DNA from: Allorhodopirellula heiligendammensis
GTDB taxonomy: Bacteria > Planctomycetota > Planctomycetia > Pirellulales > Pirellulaceae
DNA: 64,000 bases
Direction: 5' to 3'
Assembly: GCF_007860105.1 (NCBI RefSeq)
Contig: NZ_SJPU01000002.1
Coordinates: 22,837-86,836 of the forward strand
Below, one piece after another: positions 9,138 through 17,811 of the stretch. The notes under the pieces were generated by a model that saw nothing but the letters and a program-made list of their open reading frames with translations, ran no database searches and was not told where the DNA came from. Position numbers and translations under genes: made by a program. Each line of letters begins with the position of its first letter. The stretch's first letter is position 1.

Positions 9138-10616
9138 TTGAACGTCACCTTACTCGTCGGCTCGCAACGTCAGCTGGCCGACGGGTTGCCCTGGTTGCAC
9201 CGATTTGCCAGCGTCCTGAACTGTGTTCCCAATGCAGTTGTACTGGGAGTGGAGCACCGTGCGTTGGCGCGGCAGGTCGAATCCGCCATGCAACAGGGAA
9301 ACGAATCGGTCACTGTCGATCGAGTGGCTGCGGACGTCGACGCCGTGGTGGCCAAGATGGATACCACGAAGTGTCGGCTGTTAGTCATGGTGGACGATGT
9401 CGACGACGACCGACTGCAAGCAGCCGTGTTCGAGCGGTGCGGTGTGGAAACGGTATGGTTGAGCGTCAAGGCGCCGCCTCCCGAGCGTGAAGATCACATA
9501 TTCTCGCTCGACGATCCGTTGCACGCCATGACGACCACCGTATCGCGTCGATTACTTGGTATCTCGCCAATGTTGCAACTCGACCATGATTGGTTGCAAC
9601 AAGACGGGGGACCACCCGACGCGGACGTCGAGCAAGCTCTGCGGCTGGAGCAACAGCGGTGCGATGAAGGGGATCTGATATGGATTCCATTTCCTGAATC
9701 CCCCTCCCATCAATCGCAGTACGGCGTAGCGAGGGCTTTACTCCACCAGTCATCGAAAGCGTCCATTGCGTTGGTCCATGCCAAACAGGGGTGGGATCGA
9801 TCCCTGTTAACGCAAGTTCGTTATTGGGCCAGTCATGTCGCTGAACCGATGGATCGTGACGCGCGTCTCGAGCTCGCACAGTCACTCTCGGAAGGCTCTC
9901 AGCCGAACTGGGAATTTCTTGGTCTGATTTCAGCGGCGGCGATGCTGGCGGCGTTTGGCTTGTTGCAAAACTCCGCTGCCGTGATCATTGGTGCGATGCT
10001 GATCGCCCCCCTGATGACCCCAATCATGGGCGCGGGCCTATCACTCGCCCAGGGCAACCGACCGCTGTTCCAAACTTCTTGCCTGACCATTGGAATTGGT
10101 TTTGCCGGTGGATTTTTCTCGAGCTTTCTGTTTGGATTGCTGGTTCGCGCTGTGCAGACCCCGGTGGTGACGGCGGAGATGTGGAGTCGCTGCAATCCTT
10201 CACCCCTGGATTTTTGCGTGGGGTTAGTCGGGGGCATGGCCGCTTCTTACGCGCGGACGCGCAGCCACCTTTCATCTGCCCTCGCCGGGGCCGCCATCGC
10301 GGCGGCACTCGTCCCGCCAATCGCAACGGCAGGGCTGCAAGCCGCCTTCGGAGTCTGGGAGGTAACCGATCACGGTTGGCCAGTGTTCGGACCGTTACTA
10401 CTGGTGAGCGTGAACGTGTTGACCATCATGATCGGCACGTCGTTTGTCCTCTACGCAAGAGGCCTGCGTGTCGTCTCATCCGCTTCTGGACGCACCGAAG
10501 GCGGGGTGGCCAAGGTAAAGGACAACAAGTGGGCCACGCGAACGACTGTATTGTTGTTAACAGTGGTGCTCATGGTATTCGTGTGGATGCTGCATCTCGA
10601 GCGACTGTTTCTCTAG
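9138..10616 (+). CDS. DUF389 family integral membrane protein
   Basis: The protein has a soluble N-terminal part (about residues 1-245) and then a hydrophobic domain with the family hallmark LLQNSAAVIIGAMLIAPLMTPIMG, SLAQGN and several more membrane spans, ending in a C-terminal helix (TTVLLLTVVLMVFVWML). DUF389 proteins are widespread membrane proteins of unsettled function. No ATG is available near the 5' end; the frame is open from a TTG at 9093 that overlaps nrdJ, but the TTG at 9138, 17 bases after the nrdJ stop, gives MNVTLLVGSQRQLADG, a more natural start, and is chosen here. The close spacing suggests co-transcription with nrdJ. Confidence 0.8.
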   Translation: MNVTLLVGSQRQLADGLPWLHRFASVLNCVPNAVVLGVEHRALARQVESAMQQGNESVTVDRVAADVDAVVAKMDTTKCRLLVMVDDVDDDRLQAAVFERCGVETVWLSVKAPPPEREDHIFSLDDPLHAMTTTVSRRLLGISPMLQLDHDWLQQDGGPPDADVEQALRLEQQRCDEGDLIWIPFPESPSHQSQYGVARALLHQSSKASIALVHAKQGWDRSLLTQVRYWASHVAEPMDRDARLELAQSLSEGSQPNWEFLGLISAAAMLAAFGLLQNSAAVIIGAMLIAPLMTPIMGAGLSLAQGNRPLFQTSCLTIGIGFAGGFFSSFLFGLLVRAVQTPVVTAEMWSRCNPSPLDFCVGLVGGMAASYARTRSHLSSALAGAAIAAALVPPIATAGLQAAFGVWEVTDHGWPVFGPLLLVSVNVLTIMIGTSFVLYARGLRVVSSASGRTEGGVAKVKDNKWATRTTVLLLTVVLMVFVWMLHLERLFL

Positions 10617-10661
10617 CTGTTCGCCGCATGTCATTACTCAGGTGGCAGGTTACTCATCGAG

Positions 10662-10871
10662 TCAGCCGACACGCGTCGGCGGCAGTAGTTTCCGTAACCG
10701 CCCTTGTAAAAATGCACGCCGGCTCGGTGACTCCCTCGCGCCACCAAAGAGATACTGGAGCGCTCGAAAGGGGATGCGAACAGCAGCCAGCGACAACCGC
10801 TTGAACCGGTTCCATTGAGCGCTCACATCCGTTGCCTGGGGAGACGCGGGAACGCGTTCACGATTCCTCAT
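10662..10871 (-). pseudogene. Fragment resembling the N-terminus of a NapF/NapG-type ferredoxin
   Basis: From the ATG at 10871 the minus strand encodes 69 residues that end in ESPSRRAFLQGRLRKLLPP before a stop. SRRAFLQG followed by basic and hydrophobic residues looks like the twin-arginine segment that begins NapF/NapG-like 4Fe-4S proteins. No Cys cluster follows because the frame ends at 10662, beside a gccgac/gtcggc hairpin. In one reading frame the start overlaps the end of a small acidic frame running on from the cytochrome fragment upstream. I read it as a truncated gene downstream of the NapB-like fragment. The family call is weak. Confidence 0.35.
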
Positions 10872-10927
10872 CGACGTCATTCTGGGGCTGCGCCGCCTCG
10901 GAGGCGGCGCCCACTTCATCGGCAGAC

Positions 10928-11170
10928 TTATTTTTGGGGCACCACATCGAGTGGCGGTAGCATCGGTACCGACTCGACGCTCACGCCTTGATCGAGAGCT
11001 GCCGACGGTGCATGACACTGGGTACAGTTGGCCAAATACTGATGCGACATGACACTCGCCCGCAATCCCGCCATTTCGACACCACTGCCATGGCACGCAT
11101 AGCACGCAGCGTCGGTCGTATTCTCGACCGGATGCGGGATGATCGCAGGGGCACCATGGACATGGAACAA
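10928..11170 (-). pseudogene. NapB-like diheme cytochrome c fragment, 5' truncated
   Basis: The 80-residue reading has two heme-attachment motifs, CYACH and CTQCH, in the context IPHPVENTTDAACYACHG...SHQYLANCTQCHAPS, which resembles the diheme small subunit NapB of periplasmic nitrate reductase. There is no signal peptide. The frame opens at a TTG (11170) just after a TAA, and the plus-strand ferredoxin gene begins within the same bases (ATG at 11156). A functional periplasmic cytochrome would need an export signal, so this is most likely a decayed remnant whose 5' part was lost when it was joined head-on to the next locus. Confidence 0.6.
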
Positions 11171-11668
11171 GCGACTACAACTTACACGGGCTTAGTACCG
11201 AAAGACGACAAGTTCTATTTACCGGTGCAGTGCCAGCAGTGTGACGAGCCACCGTGCGTCGACGTCTGCCCGGTCAAGGCGACCTGGAAAGAGGAGGATG
11301 GTATCGTCGTCGTTGACTACAACTGGTGCATCGGTTGCCGGTACTGCGAAGCGGCCTGCCCCTATCATGCCCGGCGGTTCAACTGGAAGGAACCTGAAAT
11401 TCCTGCCGACGAAATCAATCCTGACCAGAGTTATCTCAGTAACCGCGTGCGCCCCGTCGGAGTTGTCGAAAAATGCACGTACTGCTTGCATCGAACGCGG
11501 CGGGGAAGACTACCAGCCTGCCTTGAAGCGTGCCCGACGGGAGCCCGCGTGTTTGGCAATATCCTAGATCCGGACTCGAACATCCGGTGGATTCTCGAAA
11601 ATAAACGCGCCTACATCCTGAAAGAGGAACTTGGCACCAAGCCGGCATTTTTCTACTACTTCGATTAA
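11156..11668 (+). CDS. 4Fe-4S ferredoxin-type electron-transfer subunit, N-terminus missing
   Basis: The conserved part starts at about residue 10 and has CQQCDEPPCVDVCPV, CIGCRYCEAACPYHARRF and CTYCLHRTRRGRLPACLEACPTGARVFG. These are the cluster motifs of HmcB/DsrO/NrfC-like subunits that partner NrfD-type membrane proteins. Full-length members begin with a further CxxCxxC cluster segment and often an export signal; both are absent. The plus-strand frame is open back to 10988, but that extension is antisense to the NapB-like fragment and looks like read-through of foreign sequence. The ATG at 11156 has aggggc upstream. It is 14 bases from the NrfD-like gene. It is probably non-functional or at least altered. 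Confidence 0.65.
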   Translation: MDMEQATTTYTGLVPKDDKFYLPVQCQQCDEPPCVDVCPVKATWKEEDGIVVVDYNWCIGCRYCEAACPYHARRFNWKEPEIPADEINPDQSYLSNRVRPVGVVEKCTYCLHRTRRGRLPACLEACPTGARVFGNILDPDSNIRWILENKRAYILKEELGTKPAFFYYFD

Positions 11669-11682
11669 AAATCTGGCTAACG

Positions 11683-12784
11683 ATGAGTAGTATTCCCGCC
11701 AATGAGTCACACATTTCGAGCTATCCCAGATTCCTTGGGCGTTCGCTGTGGCTGGCCACCGAGGGCTCATTCGGGTTTTATGCCTGGATGACGATGTTGA
11801 CCGCAATCTTCCTAGTCGGTGCCAATGCCTGGGCCAATCAAGTCGCCGGCGGCATGCTGGGCACGAACATGACCGACCAGGTCAGCTGGGGTTTATACAT
11901 CGCCAACTTTACGTTCATGGTGGGGCTGGCCGCAGGCGGCGTGATGATGGTGATTCCGGCCTATCTGTATCACGATCAGAAGATGCACGATGTCGTCATC
12001 GTTGGTGAATTGCTCGCGATCGCGGCGATCGTGATGTGCTTGATGTTTGTCGTCGCCGACCTTGGGACGCACCCCCAACCCCGTCTGGTACGTGCCATTT
12101 GTGATGATCTCAATCGTGTGGGCGATCTCGATTCACACGGTCACGGCGTTTCTCTACTGCGGATTGGGCGGTCGCCCATTCTGGAACACAGCGCTGTTGG
12201 CACCGCGGTTCCTTACGTCCGCATTTGTTTCAGGGCCCGCGTTCATCATTGTTTCGATGGTCATTATCAAACGCTTGTCGGGGATCACGGGGCTCGACCA
12301 ACCTATCGCGACGCTGACCAAAATTGTCCGCGTCACGATCTTGATCAACCTCTTGATGGTAATCTCGGAACTTTTCACTGAGTTCTACACCGGCAGTGCT
12401 CACGTCAGTGCCGCGAAATACGCGTACTTCGGGCTGCATGGCAAAACGGGGCTCGTTCCATGGACGTGGACCGCGATCGTGCTGAACCTCTTCGCGGCAG
12501 TGTTGTTCCTGTGGCCAGGACTATTGGCACTCAATCGCCGTCCCATGTTGGTCGCAGCGTGTTTGATGGCGTTCGTCGGTGCCTGGATTGAAAAGGGGAT
12601 GGGCCTAATCATTCCGGGATTCATCCCTAGCACTTTGCACGAGATCGTTGAATACGCCCCCAGTCAACTCGAGTGGAAAGTCACCGTCGGTATTTGGGCG
12701 TTCGGCCTAATGGTTTTCACTATCGCTATCAAGGCCGCGCTGCCAACGCTGCGACAACCGATTTCGGATCATTCTTCCCATTGA
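11683..12784 (+). pseudogene. NrfD/DsrP-type quinol-interacting membrane subunit, frameshifted
   Basis: Two overlapping frames together make one NrfD-like polytopic protein. Frame one (from ATG 11683) gives about 126 residues with membrane spans (FYAWMTMLTAIFLVGANAWA, IANFTFMVGLAAGGVMMVIP) up to FVVADLG. The other frame resumes as GRTPNPVWYVPFVMISIVWA and runs to 12784 with six or so further spans. Dropping one G from the GGG at 12064-12066 restores ADLGR, the conserved DLGR motif of the family, and a 366-residue product. NrfD-type subunits exchange electrons with the quinone pool together with a ferredoxin subunit like the gene just upstream. It is either a true frameshift or a one-base sequence error. 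Confidence 0.75.
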
Positions 12785-13107
12785 CTCCGTACAACTGATT
12801 CGTCTGACGGAGGCGCGCCTCGTGGTGACTGGAGTTCGTTCAGAATCGCGGGAGTGGATCACTGAAAATTGTGGCGATGCGGCAATGAACATTCGCGGGC
12901 ACTTGCAGCGATAACTCGATTCTCAGCATTGGGGAACGTTCTTCAGAAAACGAACGACTTGCCGATCGTTGGGTGACCTCGGAACGGAGCGTTCACGAAG
13001 ATCGGCAAACTTGGCGATCCGCTTTGGGGCTCGCATGTGAGCAATGGTGACGTCTGGCTACTGGCGCGGTCCATCCGAGGTGATGGATAACTCCCTCGGT
13101 CCATTGC
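12785..13107. other. Intergenic stretch between convergent genes
   Basis: No gene is seen. A 12-base perfect palindrome (gaggcgcgcctc, 12810-12821) lies 26 bases after the NrfD-like stop and could end transcription from either side, although there is no T run. The rest shows nothing recognisable. Confidence 0.35.
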
Positions 13108-13362
13108 TCATGGTAAACCGGTCGCGTTTGACTTTCGAGTATCTGGCGATGGATGTTGCTTGGGTTGAAGAGCGTCCGCAAACAGATGCGGTGGTAGCTC
13201 GGTGTAGTACATCGCGGCGGGGTCAATCCCTTCGGCGTCAAGTCGCTCGAGGTAGCGACGCGTGTGCGGAAGCGCGGTCAACCAAGGCAATGCGATGAGC
13301 CAAATTACAGCGAGTACCGCCGAGAAGACAAATAGCTTCCGGTATCCACGACGACGTGTCAT
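13108..13362 (-). CDS. Small membrane protein of the TPR-ExbBD cluster
   Basis: The 84-residue protein starts with a basic patch (MTRRRGYRK) and one strong membrane span (LFVFSAVLAVIWLIALPWL, about 10-29), followed by a hydrophilic tail rich in H, L and P. I do not recognise a family. Its ATG overlaps the TGA of the 930-residue gene upstream (ATGA at 13359-13362), a sign of translational coupling that makes it very likely real and functionally tied to that protein. Confidence 0.65.
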   Translation of the reverse strand: MTRRRGYRKLFVFSAVLAVIWLIALPWLTALPHTRRYLERLDAEGIDPAAMYYTELPPHLFADALQPKQHPSPDTRKSNATGLP

Positions 13363-16151
13363 CTGTCGCCAGCCGTTTTGTCATAGATCGGCAGGTGCCG
13401 GTAGTAGACTTCGAGATTGAGCAGGTTCATGGCGGAAACATACAGCCGGCCGCCGTGGGGTGACCAGCGGTCGGGAACGGGAAACTCAGGATCCCAACTG
13501 CCCGCTTGAGGACCGCGTTTGATCTGACTATCGATCAAGACGGGCGTTAGAAACCCGCTCCATTTCTCCCAATAATCGCCGCCCATATGGAACATCACCT
13601 GGGTGGCGTAGTACCAGTAATAGGTGTCTCGCAGTGGTTCTTGACGGGTGCCAATTCGCGGGGGGTATTCCAAGATATAGTCTGCTGCCGACTGCATCTC
13701 CGGAATCTCACGGCTCCATCCGGAGTACATTCTCATCAAGATGCCTACAGACGTCATTGTTGGAGTCGGCAGTCGGCCGTGGGCTTGCTGTGGCGTGTTG
13801 GGCGCGAAGGGATTGTAGACATAGCGATCGAGGTGGGCGGGACTGAGTTTGGCAAGACTCAGCCATCGATCCATTCCTTCGTAAACCTCAGGCGGTACAT
13901 TCAATCCGGACAGCTCACCACTTTTGACGGCCATCATCATCCAGCCGGTCACGGAGGTATCGCTGCTCACCTGGGGCGTGTATCGCCATCCGCCGCGACG
14001 CCGGTGTTGAGTGCCTGCGATGTAGTGAATGCATCTCTGGGCGGGTTCCTTCAGTTCACGATCCTGCGTCATCCCATAGGCTTCGCAAAGCGCCAGGGAA
14101 GCGATTCCGTGCGAATAGAGCGCCACGTTCTGATTGCTGACAGGATCTTCGAGCCGATACAGATCGCCATTGGATTTTTGATTCTTGAGCAAAAACTTCA
14201 GTCCCTTGGCGACGACCGCGGCGTACTGATGTTGACGATGGGTGTAACCGGCCCCCTGAAAGGCCAGCAAGCACATCCCGGTGGCAGCGGTATCACTTCG
14301 TAAGACCACCTCTTCGCCGTGTCCCTGCAGCGACCAGCTACCATCCTCCCGCTGCATCGAGGCAAGGTAAGCGAGTCCCAGTTCGATTGCCTGTTCGGTT
14401 TCCGGACCGACCATGCCTGCGGGCGCTGGCGCAGCGCCACCTTGGGTGCGTTGGACCCGGCGGCTGAATTCCTCAACAGCGGCGATCGCGGTGCCTGCCG
14501 GGGTCACTGGGCCACCTACGTCACGGCGTTCACGCCGCTCCCTCGTCAGGTCCATCGATGCCATTTCACTGGGTTCGTCCGATGGCAATATGCCGGAAAT
14601 CTCAGCAAGTTTATTCGCCAGGCCTACCTTGCCGTCGGGCGCCAAAATGTCAAAAACAGGCTCGGACGAGGCGGACAGGTTTGGCAACCCATCGGATTCG
14701 CCCTGCGCGGAACGAGGCTGCGGCGTGTTGCTCATGACGCGTTCGGCAGCGTCGCCAGTTCTCTCACCGGCGTCGCCCGTCTGAGCCTGGGCGTCGGCGA
14801 GCATTTTCGCGATCGCACCGACATTCGGAGCATCCGCTGCGGCTTGCCCCTGCCCCGACGGGCCGCGACGACGGGTCGAGCGGGGCCGGCTAAATTCTTG
14901 CATCGCAGCAGAGGGTTCAGGCAATCCAGCCATGGACGCCATTTCGCTGCGCTGCGGTAGATTGCCTCCCGCATCTTCTCGCTGAGTGATCGCCGCTGGA
15001 GCGGAGGAATCCGATGCGGCGGCCGATAGTTGAGCACCGACCGCATCGCTGCGTCGCCGAATTGGTGTATCAATCGGCGCCACCATCCGTTCGGCGCCCA
15101 CGTCGAGCCGGGCGATGGAAACGGTCGGCGGGGCCGGAGCCGATCCAGCCGGAGGAGTCGGTGCGGGTTGCCTACGTTGGCTGCGTTCGCGTGCAAATCC
15201 TGAAGTTCCCACTTGCGGCGTCGCCTCGGCAAGTGGACGGATCGCAGGGGTGGGCGAGGGTAGCGAATCAATCTGTGGCAGGTCCGGGGCGGCTGCCGCC
15301 ATCGCAACCGCTGAGCTGGACTGGTCTCGCTCCGTTCGACTCATCACGGTTGCTTTCTCAGCACTCACGGCATCGTCGCGCGGTTGCGGCGCCGTCTCAA
15401 CTGTCGGCGCCTGAGGCGACGCTTCGGTGGGGACAGCAAGCGTCTCCCGTTGAACGCGTTGGCGGGCAAGTTTTGAAGGTGCGTCGGCGGGTTTCGGTTT
15501 CGAAGCTGCAGGTTCAGGCCGCGGCATTAAAAACTCTTGCGGTGTCGGCTGGGGTTGCTCGCTCGGACGCGGCATTTCCAATTGGGGCGACGAGCGAGCC
15601 AGCGGCGGCAATTGACGCTCCTCGCGTGGAATAACTCGCGAGGTGGTCTCGGCATCGACTGGCTGCGACCAATCAGGGGTGACCGCCTCAGTCTCCTCAG
15701 GCGTTTTAAACAAGTACTCCGGTACGGTCTTGCGTATCGGGGAACGCTCCGGTTTCACTCCCGCAAATGCCTCCGGGAAATAATGCGGAAAGATCACCAA
15801 CTGAACGGCCAAGATCAATAGCAACAGGTGCACAATCGTACTGAAGAGGAACCCGACTTGGATCGATTTTTTGACGAACTGAGACGCGACAAAGTGTAGA
15901 CCAATCGACAGGACAATCGTGATCACGGGCACCGCGATCAGATACGTCCAGCGATTATGGAACACTCGTGGGTCCTCAAACGAGAGATATTTCCACACGA
16001 TGTAGAGCACGAGTCCCGCTAACGCCATCATGCCAATATCCAACGGCCACATCGGCTCGCTGACTTCGTCCTCATCCTCATCGATCAAGAAGACAGGACT
16101 CTGCGGCGACAATGAGTCGGGGTAGTGCGGCGCGGGATCGTTGGAAGGCAC
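13359..16151 (-). CDS. Membrane protein with C-terminal terpene-cyclase/prenyltransferase-like repeat domain
   Basis: The 930 residues begin with an acidic N-terminus and three membrane spans (about 39-56, 69-89 and 99-122). A long low-complexity, Pro/Ala/Arg-rich linker (about 130-600) follows. The C-terminal third has repeats such as AIELGLAYLASMQREDGSWS and GLKFLLKNQKSNGDL, the alpha-toroid pattern of squalene cyclase and prenyltransferase repeats. I see no DxDD-type catalytic motif, so an enzymatic role is doubtful; planctomycetes have many such membrane-anchored toroid proteins of unknown function. The gene follows exbD-like and exbB-like genes on the same strand, suggesting a common envelope complex. 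Confidence 0.75.
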   Translation of the reverse strand: MPSNDPAPHYPDSLSPQSPVFLIDEDEDEVSEPMWPLDIGMMALAGLVLYIVWKYLSFEDPRVFHNRWTYLIAVPVITIVLSIGLHFVASQFVKKSIQVGFLFSTIVHLLLLILAVQLVIFPHYFPEAFAGVKPERSPIRKTVPEYLFKTPEETEAVTPDWSQPVDAETTSRVIPREERQLPPLARSSPQLEMPRPSEQPQPTPQEFLMPRPEPAASKPKPADAPSKLARQRVQRETLAVPTEASPQAPTVETAPQPRDDAVSAEKATVMSRTERDQSSSAVAMAAAAPDLPQIDSLPSPTPAIRPLAEATPQVGTSGFARERSQRRQPAPTPPAGSAPAPPTVSIARLDVGAERMVAPIDTPIRRRSDAVGAQLSAAASDSSAPAAITQREDAGGNLPQRSEMASMAGLPEPSAAMQEFSRPRSTRRRGPSGQGQAAADAPNVGAIAKMLADAQAQTGDAGERTGDAAERVMSNTPQPRSAQGESDGLPNLSASSEPVFDILAPDGKVGLANKLAEISGILPSDEPSEMASMDLTRERRERRDVGGPVTPAGTAIAAVEEFSRRVQRTQGGAAPAPAGMVGPETEQAIELGLAYLASMQREDGSWSLQGHGEEVVLRSDTAATGMCLLAFQGAGYTHRQHQYAAVVAKGLKFLLKNQKSNGDLYRLEDPVSNQNVALYSHGIASLALCEAYGMTQDRELKEPAQRCIHYIAGTQHRRRGGWRYTPQVSSDTSVTGWMMMAVKSGELSGLNVPPEVYEGMDRWLSLAKLSPAHLDRYVYNPFAPNTPQQAHGRLPTPTMTSVGILMRMYSGWSREIPEMQSAADYILEYPPRIGTRQEPLRDTYYWYYATQVMFHMGGDYWEKWSGFLTPVLIDSQIKRGPQAGSWDPEFPVPDRWSPHGGRLYVSAMNLLNLEVYYRHLPIYDKTAGDR

Positions 16152-16225
16152 AGCGTTTTTAATACGTGTTCACGCAGAGGTAGAAACCTCTCGAGCAGTC
16201 AGTGAGAAAAGGATCGGTTCGTCGG

Positions 16226-16263
16226 GTCAATTACGGTGTCAGTCAATTACGGTGTCAGACACC
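16226..16263. repeat. 16-bp tandem duplication ending in a ggtgtc-a-gacacc palindrome
   Basis: gtcaattacggtgtca occurs at 16226-16241 and again, without a gap, at 16242-16257. The second copy runs into the palindrome ggtgtcagacacc (16251-16263). It lies between the ExbD-like gene and the terpene-cyclase-like gene. A degenerate relative (attacggtgccaga) appears at 44690-44703. This resembles the small palindromic repeats scattered in planctomycete genomes. Confidence 0.6.
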
Positions 16264-16274
16264 CTATTACGTTC

Positions 16275-16700
16275 TTAACTGCGGGGAAGGTCTTTCGTGG
16301 TAACGGAGTAATCACTCACGCCGGTCCGATTGCAGACATCCATGACGTTGACCACGGGCTGGAAACTGGTCGCTTGGTCAGCGCGGATCACAACCGTTTG
16401 GCTCGTTGGATTGCTCGCAACCGCCTTCTTGAGCAAAGCTTCAAAATTGTCTAGCGACGTCACTTCTCCACGCAAGTAAATCGTCCCTTCGCTGTCGAGG
16501 TCCACGACGATCTCGCGTGGTTTGCTCGTCATGGGCACGGCGCTGGTCGCCGACGGCAAGACAATATCGAGCCGCCGTTCTTCGTCTTCAAATTCACTCG
16601 TGACGAGAAAGAAAATTAGCAGTAGGAACACCACATCGATCAACGGTGTCAGGCTGAGCGTGCCAGCAATGTTTGACTTTTTAAGTTCAATGGCCATCAA
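16275..16700 (-). CDS. ExbD/TolR family energy-transduction protein
   Basis: The 141-residue protein has the family architecture: a short cytoplasmic N-terminus, one membrane span (about 18-36) containing the conserved proton-path Asp (D22 in LTPLIDVVFLLLIFFLV), and a periplasmic domain ending in VMDVCNRTGVSDYSVTT. ExbD/TolR partners an ExbB/TolQ pentamer and couples proton flow to work in the periplasm. The ExbB-like gene lies 8 bases upstream. There is no TonB or TolA beside it, so whether it serves transport, envelope division or another motor is not shown by the sequence. Confidence 0.9.
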   Translation of the reverse strand: MMAIELKKSNIAGTLSLTPLIDVVFLLLIFFLVTSEFEDEERRLDIVLPSATSAVPMTSKPREIVVDLDSEGTIYLRGEVTSLDNFEALLKKAVASNPTSQTVVIRADQATSFQPVVNVMDVCNRTGVSDYSVTTKDLPRS

Positions 16701-16708
16701 TGGTTACC

Positions 16709-17734
16709 TTAAGATGGTGAGGTAACTGGAGGCGGGGTGGGCGTATTGCCTTTCGGGCGCAACTTCGATTGCTGCGGCGAATGGGTGCTAACCGGAGGTG
16801 GCGTGCTTTCGATCGGTCGCAAGAGCCCGTTGTAGTCCACTCGCGATCGGCCGACGAATCTCGTGAGCCCGGGGGCGACACCAAAGGCGAGTTCCTCGAT
16901 GCGGTAGAAGAGCTTCGCAATTCGATTCTCCAGATACTGGGCAAAGATGGCAGCCGGTATCGCGACGATCAATCCAGCCAGGGTGGTCACCAACGCCGTA
17001 TAAATCCCTTCCGACAACTGCTCGCTGCGGCTGCGATCCGCAGTCAATGTGCTCGATTCGTGAAACGCGACGATCATGCCCCACACCGTACCGAGCAAAC
17101 CCATCAAAGGCGTTGCCGCAGCAGCGAGAGTGAGCCAACGGACGGGAGCAGCATATCGATTCGCTTCACGTTGAATGGTTTCACTTGCTGTCCGCTCGAT
17201 CTCACCAAGCGGTTGCCCCGTCCGCATCAGCATCGCCGTAATCACACGAGCCGCTGGCGAGCGGTACTGATGACAGAGCTCCCATGCGTGCGTGGGTGAG
17301 AATTGATCTGGTGTCGCCGACAACTCGGCAAGCTGCCGCGTCAATCGCTTGGGAACAATCTTACTGGTCCGCAACGACAGCGTTCTTTCGACAGTGAGCG
17401 TGACGACGAGCATGCTCATTAACCCAATTGGCGCCATGAACCAACCTCCCCGAGTGATCAACGAATACAGATCAATCCCCGATGGGCCTTCGCTACTGTC
17501 GCCTACCGACGGTTGAGGAGCATCGCTCATAACCGATTCAATATCAGCGGCGTCAACGATGCCCATGTCTTGATCGCTATCCGTCGTCTGAGCGGCAACC
17601 GGTGAAAGGTTGAATGCCGGAAACGATGACGCCGCGACCAACCATCCCGTCAATGCTAGCGTCAGCACGTGCCCCCAGCGTCGGCTGATGCGAAATCGCT
17701 GTGCAGAATTGTGATCGAGCGAAAAGAAACGCAT
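16709..17734 (-). CDS. MotA/TolQ/ExbB family proton-channel protein with N-terminal signal
   Basis: The 341-residue protein has a cleavable-looking signal (about 20-48, ending SPVAAQ), an acidic linker, then a first membrane span (WFMAPIGLMSMLVVTLTVE, about 95-115). Two later spans follow (LTLAAAATPLMGLLGTVWGMIVAF and LVTTLAGLIVAIPAAIFA), carrying the TolQ/ExbB signature. The C-terminal tail is Pro-rich. The extra N-terminal periplasmic segment is seen in the ExbB variants that sit beside TPR proteins. Gene order TPR protein, ExbB-like, ExbD-like on one strand with short gaps points to one operon. Confidence 0.9.
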   Translation of the reverse strand: MRFFSLDHNSAQRFRISRRWGHVLTLALTGWLVAASSFPAFNLSPVAAQTTDSDQDMGIVDAADIESVMSDAPQPSVGDSSEGPSGIDLYSLITRGGWFMAPIGLMSMLVVTLTVERTLSLRTSKIVPKRLTRQLAELSATPDQFSPTHAWELCHQYRSPAARVITAMLMRTGQPLGEIERTASETIQREANRYAAPVRWLTLAAAATPLMGLLGTVWGMIVAFHESSTLTADRSRSEQLSEGIYTALVTTLAGLIVAIPAAIFAQYLENRIAKLFYRIEELAFGVAPGLTRFVGRSRVDYNGLLRPIESTPPPVSTHSPQQSKLRPKGNTPTPPPVTSPS

Positions 17735-17811
17735 TCCAGAACTTTCAGTTTCGACGCGGGTTCATGGGAAGATTCAATCTTAGCAACCGACCTACCGAAT
17801 TGTCGAATGGG

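Noticed and set aside
10988-11155. Longer ferredoxin start at 10988
   Set aside because: The added 56 residues are antisense to the NapB-like fragment and lack the Cys cluster expected at the true N-terminus.
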